Shown in pieces: positions 1-14,100 of a stretch of DNA of 64,000 nucleotides. Location: contig JAFBJZ010000656.1 in assembly GCA_016785225.1 (NCBI GenBank), positions 887,001-951,000 of the forward strand, given 5' to 3'. The position numbers and the translations under genes were made by a program. Origin of the DNA: Psettodes erumei. Taxonomy: Eukaryota; Chordata; Actinopteri; Pleuronectiformes; Psettodidae. Below the pieces are notes generated by a model. It was not told the DNA's origin. It ran no database searches and worked only from the letters and a program-made list of their open reading frames with translations. The stretch's first letter is position 1; each line of letters begins with the position of its first letter.

Positions 1-2751
1 GCTTCTCTGCTGTTTCCAGCAGATGCAAAGATGTCAAACTGAAAACACTGCTGGCTATAGCCTATTAAACTTACAATGTGTACTTCTGGTTTTTAATGTT
101 TTGCTATGTGCCATCACAGATGTTCCCTATACTACTGACAAAGGGGTGTCTTGTGCACAAATACTGAGAAGACATAACTACGTAATAGGCACAACATTCA
201 GTTTTAGTTTTAGCATTTTTGAAATGGCACAGCATTACAGTAAATCCTTATACAGCACTTCTAAGACATTATCAGTTAAACAGTGTCCTTTGAAGTGTTT
301 ATCCCTGGTTTCCTAATGTAGATTATTAACAGAATGGATGCATCGCCTCACATATGCCAGAGGCATGGCATACCTGTCACCGCATGCTTACATCAATAAA
401 TGTAAAGGCTTTGAAGCGCGACAAGCTCTACCGCACAGATGGCAGAGTTGTTGTGGAAGCTTGCTGTTGATTTGAATCTGAATCAGCCAATATTATCTGC
501 TGATATGCATACGGTGTAGTTTGTCATCACGAATGAATCTATGGGGAAGTTAAATCCAGAAGAAGGATTAGGGAATCTCCATGTCTCAGCCAACTCAAAG
601 CTCGAGTCTGTGCCTCAACAAGCAGGGCAGCAGAGGCAGGATCCGGACAGATGACATTGCATACGGTTGAAGTACCATTCACAATAGAGCATGTCTTCAT
701 GAGAGAGACACTCTGATGAACTTTTCTTTCTTTTCCTGACTCCAACTTAATCAGCTGACAGAGGTTGTTGACACTCTTCTCTTCAACCAGTCAGATTTTG
801 ACAAAGCCTCTGTGAGCCAATCATCTCCCAGCAGTCTGACTTTAAAATCTGTTCCTGCAGCCAACTATCATTTTAGTGTACACCCCATCCCTTTAACTAA
901 GTTTTTTCAACATTCCTATTACTTGAATCTGTCCTTTTAAAAGATCTTTTGTGGTTGACGTTTTTGTATCTTTTTGAATGTACATGCATATATGAAACAA
1001 GCTATATTATTTGGTTTCCATATCATTATCAGGGGGGCATTCATGACCACCCTCATAAAAGGATGATGATAGTGTGGCCTTCTCCTGTGTCTCTGTCAAA
1101 ACATTAAATTAGCAATGACAAAGTTTCATGGGGGATGTCTTAAACCCCTTGTGCAGCACAGTAACTGTTCCACTGTTCATCTGTTTGCACACTATGTTCT
1201 AAACAGTCACATTTTTGCCAAAACATTGGTAAATATGCAGCTTCCAAATGAATCGAGCATTGCTTGAAATTGCACAGTACAGTTGAAGATACAGTGCACT
1301 GTAGAATTATCTGCTGGTTTTCAATAGGGAACCATAATTACAGGAGCAATAGCAATTTCATTACGTGTCGTTGCTACAGGCAACGATTTTTTTTATTGAA
1401 ATATGTATTAATTTGTAATTCTGAATTAACTGCTTTCTGGCAAAGATGATGTGAGAAATGAACCCTGCTTGAACCCAGTTCTACCAGCTTGCCCTTTCCC
1501 CCAGCTCCTTTTTATGACAGCTTCCATAACACACTGGCAATGTGAGTGTTGTTCCCAATGTGCTGCACTTCTTTGAGTCATTCATGGTTCAGCGGGACAT
1601 GATGTGTGACACCCAGTGTTGCGTCAGCGCTCATGCCAAAGTTGGCTACAAAGAATGAAGAGCAAGAGCTTGACGTCTTTCTGTTGCTTCAGTTCCCAGC
1701 AAGACGCACACATTTCACGTTACAGTCGCTTGAACATGACATTTCCATGTATATGTGTGTTGGTGCCGAAAACAGAAACAGCTGCAGTATATTGCGGTAC
1801 GACACCCTGGTGAAAAACAGCAGCAAATATTCCACCGACCTGTGTTTTTGTAAACACATCAGCACAAAATATTTGCCGTGCAAACCTGAGCAAATTAGAA
1901 TTTCTCGCTCTCATCCCCTCCGCTCGCTCCACCCACCCTCCCCACCATGTGCATCCCAAAATGATCAGTGAATCTCAGCTCCCGCTGGTGCCTGTTACAC
2001 TCACATTTATTCACACATGCACACGCACTCGTTTTTTTTTTTCTCTCCCACTTGCTATCTCACTTTCACACAAAAACACACACAATGACACTCTGTAATG
2101 GAGTGGCTGCATACTCCTTTACAAGTGAGAAAGCTCTGGGCTAGATGTTATTAATATATGCTGTATTGGACAGTTGGAAGGCAAGATTATTTCCTGCCCT
2201 TTCCTGAGGATATGCAGTGTGGTTGTATTTTTATGGATGGAATTTGGCCATAAAAGTTGCTCTTGGCATAGGTTGTATCGAAAAAATACAGTTGTATTGT
2301 CACATTTGATCCAAATAAAACCACAGCATCTCATCGAATCTCAAAAACAAGACATCCAATTGGATATCAGGGCTCATGTTATGTCCTTGAATGGCTGTCA
2401 TTCCCTCTACTGTAGTCTGACAACTTCAGCAGAGCAAGACTTCAGCAGTATAAGCATCAACTTTCAATTTGATTTTCTGAGTTTTTGTTTCATCTTCTTT
2501 CAACATCCCTCAGTTGAGTTTTCTCATATCAGTGCCGCAACACCCGGCTCTCTCTGTCACTCACCCAGTGCACACAGGAGGAAATGGACAGCAACAAATC
2601 CTCAGAAACATATTGCATTTCAAACCCTGCCTTTGTCTTAATTGAAACATCTCTCTTAGCTGGGATAGCATGTAATTTCAAGGTAGGCTTGACACAGTAA
2701 AGCTTCAGAGACCAACGGGACTGGAAAACACAAACATTCTGCAGTTGAGGC
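1..2751. other. Gene-free stretch
   Basis: AT-rich sequence with CA-rich simple stretches (about 2020-2080) and poly-T runs. The longest frames (1606-1971, 2174-2641) have no recognisable motif. I see no gene. Confidence 0.6.
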
Positions 2752-3560
2752 TCGAAGTATTTGGACTTTTTTTTTTTTTTTGTCCCTCAGGCTCTGAGGT
2801 TCAGCACATTGCATTAAAGTGCCAAGTCTTAGGTTTAAAGTGAGTAGGTTTAAAGGTTTACCCTACAGAAAGTTTAAAAGTAAAAGTAGTCAAACAAAGT
2901 AATTACATTTAATATGTTGTGTAAAATCCTTTGTAGTCAGTGATTGTCTGAAGCCCTGTGCCCACAGACATCTGCGGAAACACTGTATCTTCCCTGGTGA
3001 TGCTCACAGAGCTTTACTGCAGTTCAGCTGTGCATACTGTTGTAGGGTCTCTCTCTCTTCAGTGTGGTCTACAGCAGGTGCTCAGTCACACTGAGATCAG
3101 GTGAACAACTCAGCCCATCAAGGATATTGCACCTCCACACTCTGAAAAGCCATATGTTTTGGATCATTGCCATGCTGAATGATGACATATCATTGATGCC
3201 TTTGACTGAGTCTGAGCACAGAGAATGTTCCTGTTTACCTCAGCATTCATGTTGTTGTTTCCCTCAGGAGTGAAATCATCAATAAAAGCCAGTATGTCAA
3301 TTCCATTGGAGCCATACATGCCCAAGCCCTACTGTACAATTTGTTGTACAATTTGCTCTATCGATTATTCTGATAGAGTTTGACTTAAAGTTTCATAGAA
3401 AGTTTTGCATCTTAGTTTTGAATTTTTCTTTGTGGCCAATCCTTTTGCACTTATTGTGTAGCTTTTCGTTCTCATTGTCCAACATTTTATGACTCACTAG
3501 TCTCGCTCATTATCAACACTCTGTGGCCTTGTAGGAAAGAACTGGCATATTTCCACCAAC
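2752..3560 (-). mobile_element. Decayed Tc1/mariner-type DNA transposon
   Basis: Read on the + strand this matches, as I recall it, the antisense of a common fish Tc1/mariner element. The end GAAGTATTTGGACTTTT, GGTGATGCTCACAGAGCTTTACTGCAG-like, GATCAGGTGA and GGATCATTGCCATGCTG segments are all present in order. On the - strand, 3104-3078 encodes SPDLSVTEH, a decayed form of the SPDLNPIEH block that carries the third catalytic acid region of Tc1/mariner transposases. Frameshifts and stops surround it. The far end is unclear after about 3560, and no matching terminal repeat or TA duplication was found. Confidence 0.65.
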
Positions 3561-6500
3561 AACACTAATTACAATGTTGCATTGTAACAATCACAGTCAC
3601 ATTTGTTGGGGTTTTGCTTTTTTGTTTTACATGCGAGACAGCACTTTCAATCAAGACTGATCAAACTGCACCCACACAGCCTTGAGGAAACAATTTGATT
3701 GCGACATTCTGATTTATTTATAACTATGTTTTTCTTTCCAATTTCAATTTGACTAATGTTGGCATTTGCTTATTTAATCTCAAGGCATAATCATAATAAA
3801 CAGCCAAACCAACCGTTCTCTCTAGGCTGTAATTCAGTCTCATTAAACATTTGAGAGCCACTAATGTTTACATTGCTGTCACAGATTATGTGACATACAG
3901 AGAACCCGAGTCGTTGTCTGGATCCATCTGTGGTTATGAGGCATATGTTTTTTCCCCCAAAAAAACCTGCTGAAGTGTGTCGGTTTGGCTCTGCAGTGTG
4001 TGTGTAGGACCTCGGACAGAGCGAGTGGGTGGCTGTATTTGCGCTGACAGAACTCACTGTGTGGGTGATGGGAGAGAGAGTGATTATTTCTGAGTGTCCG
4101 CTGGCGCTCTGCCTTCCTCCACTTCTTTCCCCTCCTCAGGCTGCGCTATGTATTCCTCCTGGTGACAGAAACTACAGTCCTGCTTGCCAAATGGCCAAGT
4201 CTGCCTGTGTAATGCTGGGGGTGATGTGTGCTCATGGGCATGCTTTTGTGTTAAACACACAAATGCACATTGAGTACTTACTTTAATTAGAGTGATACCC
4301 ATATCCTCTGAACAAGACATCATTATGACTGGTGTTTAGCGGAAATATTGTTTTGCATTTGTATTAAAAACTGGGCCTTTAATACCATGGTATAAAAATG
4401 TTCACTTGTGTGGGTTTGGGCTTTCAGCTTCAGTCCAAAAAGTTATGGTGCCAGTTTTTAAACCCAATACTCTTCAGTCGATCAGACTGTCTCAAAAGAG
4501 TGAACTGAAGTCTGAAATTCCAGAAAAAAGACATACAGATTTCATGCCTTGTTAACTCTGAGAGTTCAGCAGCCAGACGTTTTGTTGGGGTGTAGGTGTG
4601 AGCTGTTTGTTTTGTTTGTATTTTTCAGATATGGAAATTCACAAGTTGTTAAGCAGCTGTTTCATCAGCATTTGAAATTCCACTCAGACATCTGGTTTGT
4701 TTTTGTTTGTTTTTATTATTTTTATGGAACTTTTGCCTTTATTTGACAGAGACAGGGCATGGTACATAGTACAGGGCCCAGGTTGGATTAGAACACGGGC
4801 CACTGTGGCAAGGACTCAGCCTTGATAAACATGCGCTTAACCAGTTGAGTCCCTGGTGAACCCCTGGACCTCTGCTTGTCTTGTGCCTTGTTGTGCCTGG
4901 GAACAGTAATGGAGTTTAAAAGAACTTGACTGCCTTGCTACCAAGTCTTTCTTTCTTTTCAGTGGAAGGGTTCCCACTAGTCTCATTTTAGCATAATGCT
5001 TTCCCACACAGCTGGAAAAAGACAGCAAGAGACGGAAGAGTTGTCAGTAGTCTGTAAATGCGTATGTTGGAAAGACAGACACTAATGCAGTGCCCACACA
5101 CACTTATATCCTTCTGGGTGATATGTGCAGCAATTGTCATCAACATTTTTTTTACTAATAAGAGAAGAATTATATGACTGTTCTGGTGATTGGTAGCCAT
5201 TGTCTGCAGTCATTTATATAATTAATACTGGTGTTTTATAAAAGTGAAGGCACTGTATAATCACATGAAAAGCAACTGTGAGATTCAGTTTTTTTGGACC
5301 AAGTCTGAGCCAGGTCTTTAGAGGACTAGTCCAAGTCCCATTTTGTGGGACATTTGAATAAAAATATAGATATACAGCAGCATCTCGTGTTGGCTTAAAG
5401 TGTCAGAAAGTAGAACAAGAATAAGAACAAAACAATGAATACTACCAGAGTTTTGAGCAGTGAGCCTCTGGGCTCATGACCAATGCTATGGTGCATCAGT
5501 AGACATTAAAACTATGTCGTCACGCACCCACAAGCATCGGATGAAGATGTTCAAGGTCAAAAGGACATTCTGACAAATTAGTGCCTCATTTTAACAAGCG
5601 CTGTTTACCTTCACATCTGCATTCAGCAGCAAACCAACAAATCCATCATGATCTTAACTGTAATTTGACAACACTGCTGGGCCTGCACTGAATACCACTG
5701 CCAACCAACAGAAAGTTGTATGAGAAATATCTGTTGCATTTATTGTTAAGCCATACGCTGACCTACATCATCAGCTATCTGACACAAAAGAGAAAATGTT
5801 ATGACCCTTTCTGGAATTATGCCACACATACTATATCACACCTTTACCATTGGGTCATTATCAAAAGAGAGCCAGATCTATAGTTTTTCATTTAGCAGCC
5901 CATACAGGTACACAGGGAGTCAGCTGGCTGGTTGCTGTTTGACTCCATTAATCACATCTAGCCAACTGTTTAGCAGCAGATTGTGTTGGGAGTTGCCAGT
6001 TTTTCTGCTATCGTGGATGTTCACGGTCCGAGAAGTAATCAGTCATTGTCTTTGTGCCTGACGTGCTCATGTTGCTAATGGTGCCTCCTGTTGTAATTCA
6101 GAGAAGACAGGGCAAAAGTAAGTTGTGTTTATGAGAATACTATATTCGATCTCCACAGCTATAGCTTGACAGAAGCTCCTACGCCAAACCGCTCTTCCTT
6201 TATGTTAGTTCTCACCGCTTCTTCTTCCTCTTAACCATCTTTCCATTTGTGTCAACTGCTTTCTGTTTATCTAAGTAATTCATGTTTAACTGATTCTGAC
6301 AACCCGAGACATTTATTAATCATAAGTCACAGGGGAATAACAAATACCACACCGTCTGTGTACAAGCACCCAAACTTTGTTCAGTTATTTTCAGATTTCT
6401 CGTGTTTCTTGACCCACTTAAAAAAGATGCAAGTGGGAGACGTAATATAATTGGCTGTGCAAAAGTAGGTCAACCACTGAGCTTTGAAATGTACGGTGTT

Positions 6501-7547
6501 TTGGAGCTTCTCTTCATCGTGAACTTTCTAGATGTTGTCCCACTCTCTCTTTGGTTTTGATTAGGCCGCATTTTGAAAGGAGAATCCCCTTCACTGGTGT
6601 CAAACAAACATCAAGTGCAGATAAATCTCCCTGGAAATGGACTCCCAGGAAGATGGATGCATCTGGCTTGAAAAAAAATGTGAGGAAATAGCTAACTGTC
6701 TTCAGAGTGGGGTTTCCCATTAGAGTCGGTAATTTGCCAACATGTCTGGCTGGGAAGGAAATTATGCACTGTAGCAGTAGTCTAAACTAGATCTGTCCTC
6801 CCCTCCCACAGGAAGGATTTGTCTAATAGCAGCTGCAGCAGCTAGATGAGGCTGAGAGACATTCGACTAATCCTTTGTAGTCACTGTGGTCATGTCTAGT
6901 ATATAGTGTCCAAATTACAGCAAACCTGATTTGGTCAAATCTGGGAGAAAAGAATGCCCCCTCTCCCTTTATTGTCCTCTTTTGTGGCATTGCAGGAAAA
7001 AAAAACAGCTTCCGTGTCCCGCAGCAGAGTTTGTGCTGAGAGATTATTCACTGTGCCTCTCTGGCACTTGACAGGGTTTTGTACTCTCCCACACACTTGT
7101 GGATAATATGTCAGACTTGCTAATCTGACATGGTGTACAACCTCTGTCACCTGATCACTGGCAGAGTCCTGATATTAAAAAGACAGCATCCCAATGTGAG
7201 GGAGACAGACGGTGAAAGAGGGGAACAATACATACACTGAGGGAGGAAAAAAATGGAATGAGTCCCTCCAGACAGATGGTGTATGCATGATAGATGAGCA
7301 ATGCAAGGCAATAAATTATACACAGAGTGCAGGCTTAGACAGACTTAAACTCACCCACTGCATTCAAGTGATAAGCCGTATATTTGACTCCATTACAAGT
7401 GCTGATAAACTTTACATACAGTATATATTACATGATAGTCCATATTTCTGTAAGAAAGCTGAGGTCTGATAGTATTTACTGTCACTGGCTGGCTACTCAT
7501 GATTGTAGGCATGGGTTTTCAAACTGAACTTGAAGTCATGGACACAG

Positions 7548-7985
7548 GATTGGCTGTGGTTGTTTCTATAACTGTTGCTATGACTACACCTAAAGTTGTA
7601 GGAGTCATTTCTATGGCTAAAGCTATGGCTGCAACTGTAGCTGTGCCTCTTCCTAAGGTTGTGGTTAAGATAGCATAAAACACATAGAAGATAGATAAAA
7701 CTGTAAGCGACTGACAAGGTTTAAACCCAGTTTTTACATGAGTTAGGTGGAATAGCTTTACCATAATGCTCAGCCAGATCTGCGGTGTCAGTGTACTACT
7801 GTTCAACACTTGCATGTTATTAAAAAAATGAGTATTACAGTAATCTTAACAGCTGCAGCTGTAATCATAGACCTCCATAGCCATAATTAGAGCCTAATAC
7901 ATTATTACAGCTGCAGCCACAGCCATGGTGATGCAGCCAAAGCCACAGCCTGTCAATAAAAGCCACAGCAGCAGCCAGTTATAGC
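7548..7985. repeat. Two degenerate hexamer arrays in opposite orientation
   Basis: At 7548-7672 the + strand is built of diverged six-base units such as GCTATG, ATGGCT, GCAACT, GTAGCT. At 7850-7985 units such as GCAGCC, ACAGCC, ATGGTG and CATAGCC read as the reverse complement. The two arms are separated by about 180 bases of ordinary sequence. The - strand frame through the first arm gives an Ala/Thr/Val-rich peptide, which I regard as a by-product of the repeat. Confidence 0.6.
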
Positions 7986-10900
7986 ACAGATTGAAGAAAT
8001 AACTACCCTCTTAACATTAGCTGCAATGACACAGACTGAGTTTTCGAACATAGCCATGCCTACAGCTGCTGTAGGTCCCTCTGAAAATGAGGATCAGGGG
8101 AATGCAAAAAGTATTGTGATGTGATGTATTGTGATGATCATCACAGTGAGCCATCAACATAGAGTTCTGATGACCTGACAATGGTGTAGCCAGTTCTTCA
8201 TCATGTTCATAACCTCCTCACTGAAGCACTGTAAGAGGAGAAAATCTGCAGCATGTCTTTCTATGGCTGAAATGCCGTTGTTACATTTAACATATCCTGC
8301 TGTGGTAAGCTGCTGAGTAACACAGTTTGCCTATTTGCTTGATATTAAGTGTGGAGAACAGAGTGTTTTTTTAATGTGTTTGAAGTGCATAACATAGCAT
8401 AGGTCAGAGGAAGGCCATGTACTGCTTCATCCCCCCCTTAGAATTCATACGCTTGCAGGTCTTTTTGCCTATTGCTTGCTCTTTGCAAAGATCTCTAAAG
8501 CAATGTGCAGAGAATACAGAACATGTCTTTATTACCTTACAGTTAAGCAATGTGCCATGCAACGCAGTTAGAAATCTGCATCAGACCTTTAATACTTGAT
8601 ACACTGCAGCTGGGTTTAAATCTCGAATGATCTGTGGCCTTCTTTTACTCAAGAAATCAGGCTTGAAGCTCTTCTGCTGAAGATGTGAAATGGCAGCAGA
8701 AAACATTGTTTTGACCGGTGTAGACTAATGTTCCTCAAATTAATCCAATTAATATGGGATACAAACAGAAATCCAATATCTCCATCACATTTTCCACATG
8801 GTTTTCCATTATTTGAGGTTTTATTGGCAGTCTTTTAATGACATCCTCCTGTTGCGCCCACCTGTTCTGCAGTCGTTCACTGGCACCCAGCTGGGAAATC
8901 AGTTCCAACTGTTTTCCACAACAGTTTTCTCTAATATTTGCATAACAACAGTGGATGGAAATACACACTCATTCACATTTCCTTTGCTGGCTTTTTACAA
9001 ATAAATATCTGCAATCAGTTTGAATGTATTGTGAGCATGAAGTCAAATTAGCATTCTGCTCAAATGCTGCAAAACTGGAAACCTTCCACTGATAAAAGCA
9101 GCACTTAAGGCAACACTGATGTGACATGATACTGTAAATGGTTAAATCACTGCTGCATTTCCCTTTAGATGGCAATTTGGGATATGGAGGCAGTAGATAT
9201 TTACTTGGGAGTAGCCACAAACTGTGTAGGCATGGTGCATTTGAGCATCTTAAGTAAGTTAAATATTTGTGGATCCTGCTATATGTGGGTGAAGCGTATT
9301 AAACTGCATTCTGATATGATTACACTCTACAAATAAACTGGAATCAGGGATGAGCTGCATTGTCAAGAAGCAGAAGAGATGTGAGACAATCAGTTATTTG
9401 GGGTTTAGACATTTAATCAGGATCACAGTTTTAATCTCTCTCTAGTATATTATAGGAAAAATGGGATGCAAAGACAATGTCTGGCACAAATAGGACACGA
9501 GTGCAGTGCCCATTCAGTGGTTAAACTCCACTGTCCACAGTGGAAGATGTACGTTATGGTTGTAATCACACCTTGCAGTAATAAAACATCCGTTGTAGTT
9601 TATGTTTTCACCGTGCAACAGTCCATGATCTTACTGATAATTTCACAGTTTATGCTACATCATCATCCTTTGTGATTTCACAGTAAATGGTTTCAAATTC
9701 CTGTGACACAATCATGAACCCTCTGTCAACTGGATGGTTGAAAAGAAAAAAAGAAAAGAAAATGTAGTTTCTTTCTTTCTTTGATGATAATTGTGTGTGT
9801 GTTGCAGAGGATCCTTTGACTTCAATTTAGCCTTGATTCAATGCCATCATCTAACACTGTTAATTGAATTACCAGTGAGTTAAATTCATCATCTTTTTAA
9901 TGGGAACTGTCATTTAAAAGGGACAGGAAAGGTGGATGATTCATTGGTTGGCCGTGGAGGAAGATGATTCATTTGTCTTCCCATGGCACTTTTAAGAGTC
10001 TTTGTTGGGCTTAGCTGAGAAGGTCACCATTATTTTAACACAGTATGTCCACAGCTCAGTCATCTGCAAACCCACACTGGACTGCTAAAGTTTGTAAGTA
10101 ACCAAGGTCTGTTTTTTCAATGCTCGTGAAGCAATATAATGTCTTTATAATTGGTTGCTGGTGTTGTGAGGAATTCTCATTTGCTGATAAAATAATCGAC
10201 ATCCTATTACAGTACAAGTAGCTGGTGGAGAATGTATTGTCGCTTATTGTACATGTGCTGTAATTACTACCAGATCTACAAAGAAACCCTCGACAAAGAC
10301 GCTCTTTTCTCCTGGTTCCATAAGCGTGTGGGTTATTAATCATACTTCACAGACATATACTGTAGACAGTTGCTTTTCTGTAAAATGTATCTCCCGCCTG
10401 TAGCCCACACCTTCTTGGCTTTGACAGCCACAGAGACCATTGCTACCTTATTAAAGCCAAGAGGCTCTGTGGTGAGACTTAAATTGTTCATATTTGCTTT
10501 GAGCATATTTATATCTTTTCAGAAACTATTTTAGGTAACTTTGAAAAGCTACTTCAAATATATGGTGCAGAAACATACACCCTCCTCTTGGACGTCTTCA
10601 GTTGCATTTGGGAGAAAAAAGAAAAAAGAAAGAAATTCAAGACTCTCCAGCAGAATCTTGAGGTCATCAGTTGTTCATTTTCAGTATGCTAGTTAAATTT
10701 CAATTACTCATTTTTCACATATGTGAATGTCCATATGTTATTCATGAATGCAAATGTACACGTAGCATGTTTGAGATGCATTGCTGGATTACATTTACTA
10801 AATTTGGCATATGTTTCTGCCTCATACATGGGCCTACTTATGAATACTTACAGTATTGTATATATGTACACTGTATGTGTGAGTGAACTTCCTGGCTTTC

Positions 10901-11093
10901 TCACTGTCTAACAGTGTGTTTGTGTCGACAGCATGCTGACAGAGACAGCATGATGGATTCTCTCTGATGGTGACACTTTATGCAAATCCTGTGTCCTAAT
11001 TGCAGTCATAAAGAATGTGGAGCAGAAAGTCCCCCAATGCAGGAGAAGCAAACCGTGGAAAGGCAAGTAAATACTTTGAGTTTAGCGGAAACA

Positions 11094-11140
11094 ATCATCC
11101 ATCATCATCCGTCATCATCCGTCATCATTCGTCAGTCGTC
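11094..11140 (+). repeat. Short tandem repeat, unit CATCATCCGT
   Basis: About four copies of a ten-base unit (ATCATCATCCGTCATCATCC and on), the last diverging to GTCATCATTCGTCAGTCGTC. It gives local CpG enrichment only. Confidence 0.8.
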
Positions 11141-14100
11141 GCCGAACGAGGCATCTGTTACGCCCTGATCCTTTAATCCATTTTGTTTCCGTATTCCGGA
11201 TTGTGATTTCCTAAGATCATATGACATCTGAGTCATTTAGTATTTTTCTTTATTGGGTTTTACCATCAGTTCCAGAGCCTTTCCCTTCATGCCTTTAGCT
11301 GAAGGTAGTTGATTCCCTGGACAGTTTACCTGTCCATCACAGCAAAAATGCAGAGAGGCGGTTTTGCATGTTTGCCTTGACTGCAATATAATCTTCAGCT
11401 CACTTGAATCACATGTGCAGAATTTACTGTTGTCTCACAGAAAATTCTGTATAAGAAGCAGAAAAACCTTTATCATTCCATGTAGGACATAATATTGAGG
11501 CTGTAAGTACACAGGGGGACCTTTTTAAGTGTCCTCTTTGAAGAATCCATTACTAGTGTAGAGAAGGACAATTAATAAGCCATGTTAGCAGCTCTGAGAA
11601 GCTGTCCTTGGCAGTGCTTTGAGCAAAATGCTAACAAATTTACATGGTAATTCAACCACTGACGTTCACTGGACGTTCCTCTCAAAATCACAAATGTCAT
11701 CTTTACGGTGGTACTTGAACAAAAGTCAGAAGATCAGTATGCTTCATACTACATGACCACGACTAGCTGTACAAAACTTTCATGGCACCATCTAATAGGT
11801 GCTGAGATATTTGTGTCCGCAAATTTTGCAGGACGATCGCTGTAACATTTACTTCAGCACATACTGATAGAAAGATAGATAGAAATGCAGGTGACAGCTC
11901 AGTGCAAGACAAAGCCAATTGGTAATTCATGAGGCAAGTTCTTATCCCGAGGTAAGGAGAGGAAGAGTGGAAAGAATACTCTGCACAGGTGTGATACCTG
12001 CAGTATGGTCTCTGCATGTCCTTAAGCAGAATAATTCAGTTGTTGTTCAAAAAACCACAAAACCACATTACAATATACTGCACTCAAAAGAATAGGTCCA
12101 CACTTTTAAGACTTGTTGTATATTGTTCAACTCTGTGACTTTTGAGGTTAGTGCTTATGTTGTGTAAGATTGCATTATGTTGTATTGTGACATGCCACAG
12201 ACATACACAGATAAACAAACAGTGAAAGTTTAGTTAACTGTCAACACAAAATTGTGCAACAGCTTGTCATTATTGTGACCTGATCTGACCTTTCCATGTT
12301 GGGTTTCCATCCAAATAATGTCAAGCAGCAAGTGTATGATGCATTACTGTTGTGTGGTCAACCCTTGACCCTTTAGCTAACTGCTGGCTGAAAATGTCTC
12401 TTGGTACCCTCTTACTGTTTTTCACACTACAATCTCACAGAAACCTGAAGCAACATCACCAAACTATGTTCCAGATACTTTTTCAAGGGATTATTAATGC
12501 ACCAAACTTTTGTGTACCAACTCTCAGTGATAGAAATATACTTATTTATAGATGCTCTTTGAATCTGTAAATTCAGTTCAGCTGTGACTTTTAATCACTA
12601 AGAATAGATGACTTACACGTACACCCCAAACATGCCTCTTGAGTTGAAATATGAATTTTCTTAGGTTTGAAATATTCATCTTCTTTGCAGATATAGTATG
12701 ATGAGGCTTGTTTTTTTATATTTTTTATTGTTGGTGGCAAGTTATTTTGTTACTCACAGGCACTTCACCTTCAGTCCAACCTGGAGTATGAGGTTGATTT
12801 GCAACCACTCTAAATAATGCATGCAGGTTTGAGCCTGATGTCCTGCAATCTTTGTTGCTTCAGATAACAAAAAAACCCTTCTTTTGACTAACCTAAAATA
12901 TTCAGAGGGAGGGAGAGTGTGTAAGAAAGGGAAATAAAACTGGAGACAAGAGACAGAGGAGGTAAATATTCATATGAACATTGAACAGTTCCACCGACAC
13001 CGGCAGAGTGATTTGGGTATGTACATACAAACTTAGCTCTGTTTAAGGTCAGAGCTGGCTTGGTTGCATCTCCGTAACCCAGTCATCGATACCTCTGCAA
13101 ACATCAGCTTGCAGAATATTGAGAATGTTACCATGGGAACAAAACATACTCTACATGGACCAACGGTAATCGTACATTTGCCTCAGTACATTATAGAATT
13201 TAATTGGGCTAATTTGTCAGACAAAACAAGCACATTGGCAGTGCAGCTGCTCATATTGTTCCAGTATAAACTGTTTGATTTTCCCATCAGAAGTGTAGGA
13301 GCTAATTAAGAATACTATCGACTGTATAGACTGTATGTATGTTAGGGGTGAAGAAATGGCTGAAGTAAGACTTTATAGATTCCTGCTAATCTTCTACAAA
13401 ACTAAAACCAAAACTCACTTTCCTGTAGGTCTACATGTTAAAGAATTTTCAACATTATTCACTTTCTTGTCATGAGTAGGGTCAGTAAACTTTTGTATGT
13501 TAAAATAGTTCTGCACTAATTTAGCATTGCACTGCTATTACGGCACTGATTCACCATGGACATTTAAATAAACTGTCTCAGCAGAACCAGATATATTGTA
13601 TTTTTATTCCACACATCCTTCTGCCTTGTCAAAACCTGACGCCTACTGTACCCACACTGCAACTCAGTTCCTGAGAGTTGGCTGGGAGATTTGGTTGTAT
13701 TATACAAGGAACAGCTAATGTTGCCTCAGGCCTGTAACCTCGGGCAGAGATGAGGAGAGAGCTGCAAAGGTCTGCTAAGATCTTGTCTCTCTAACCCCAC
13801 AGCCGCCGATTATTTTCATTTTTTAAACTTGTTGTCTTCAGCCCCGGCTGAGGCTCACTCAAGTGACATCACTTGAGGCGATTTATCAAACTTCACACTG
13901 CTAACTCTGGAGTCGCAGAAAGCTTCATACAACTTTTTTTCCCCTCACATACACAGTAGTACTTAAGTGCTTCAACTAAAATGTTCATATAGGTTCCTAC
14001 CTACACCCCATTCATTTGGGGTAGTTTGTTTTGGCACACAGGTGTTGCTTGTCCAAGATGGACAGAAGCAAACCAAAGGCCTTGGAAAACAAATACAGCA

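Noticed and set aside
2174..2641. 155-codon open frame on the + strand
   Set aside because: No recognisable motif, no splice context and non-coding-like composition; consistent with chance.
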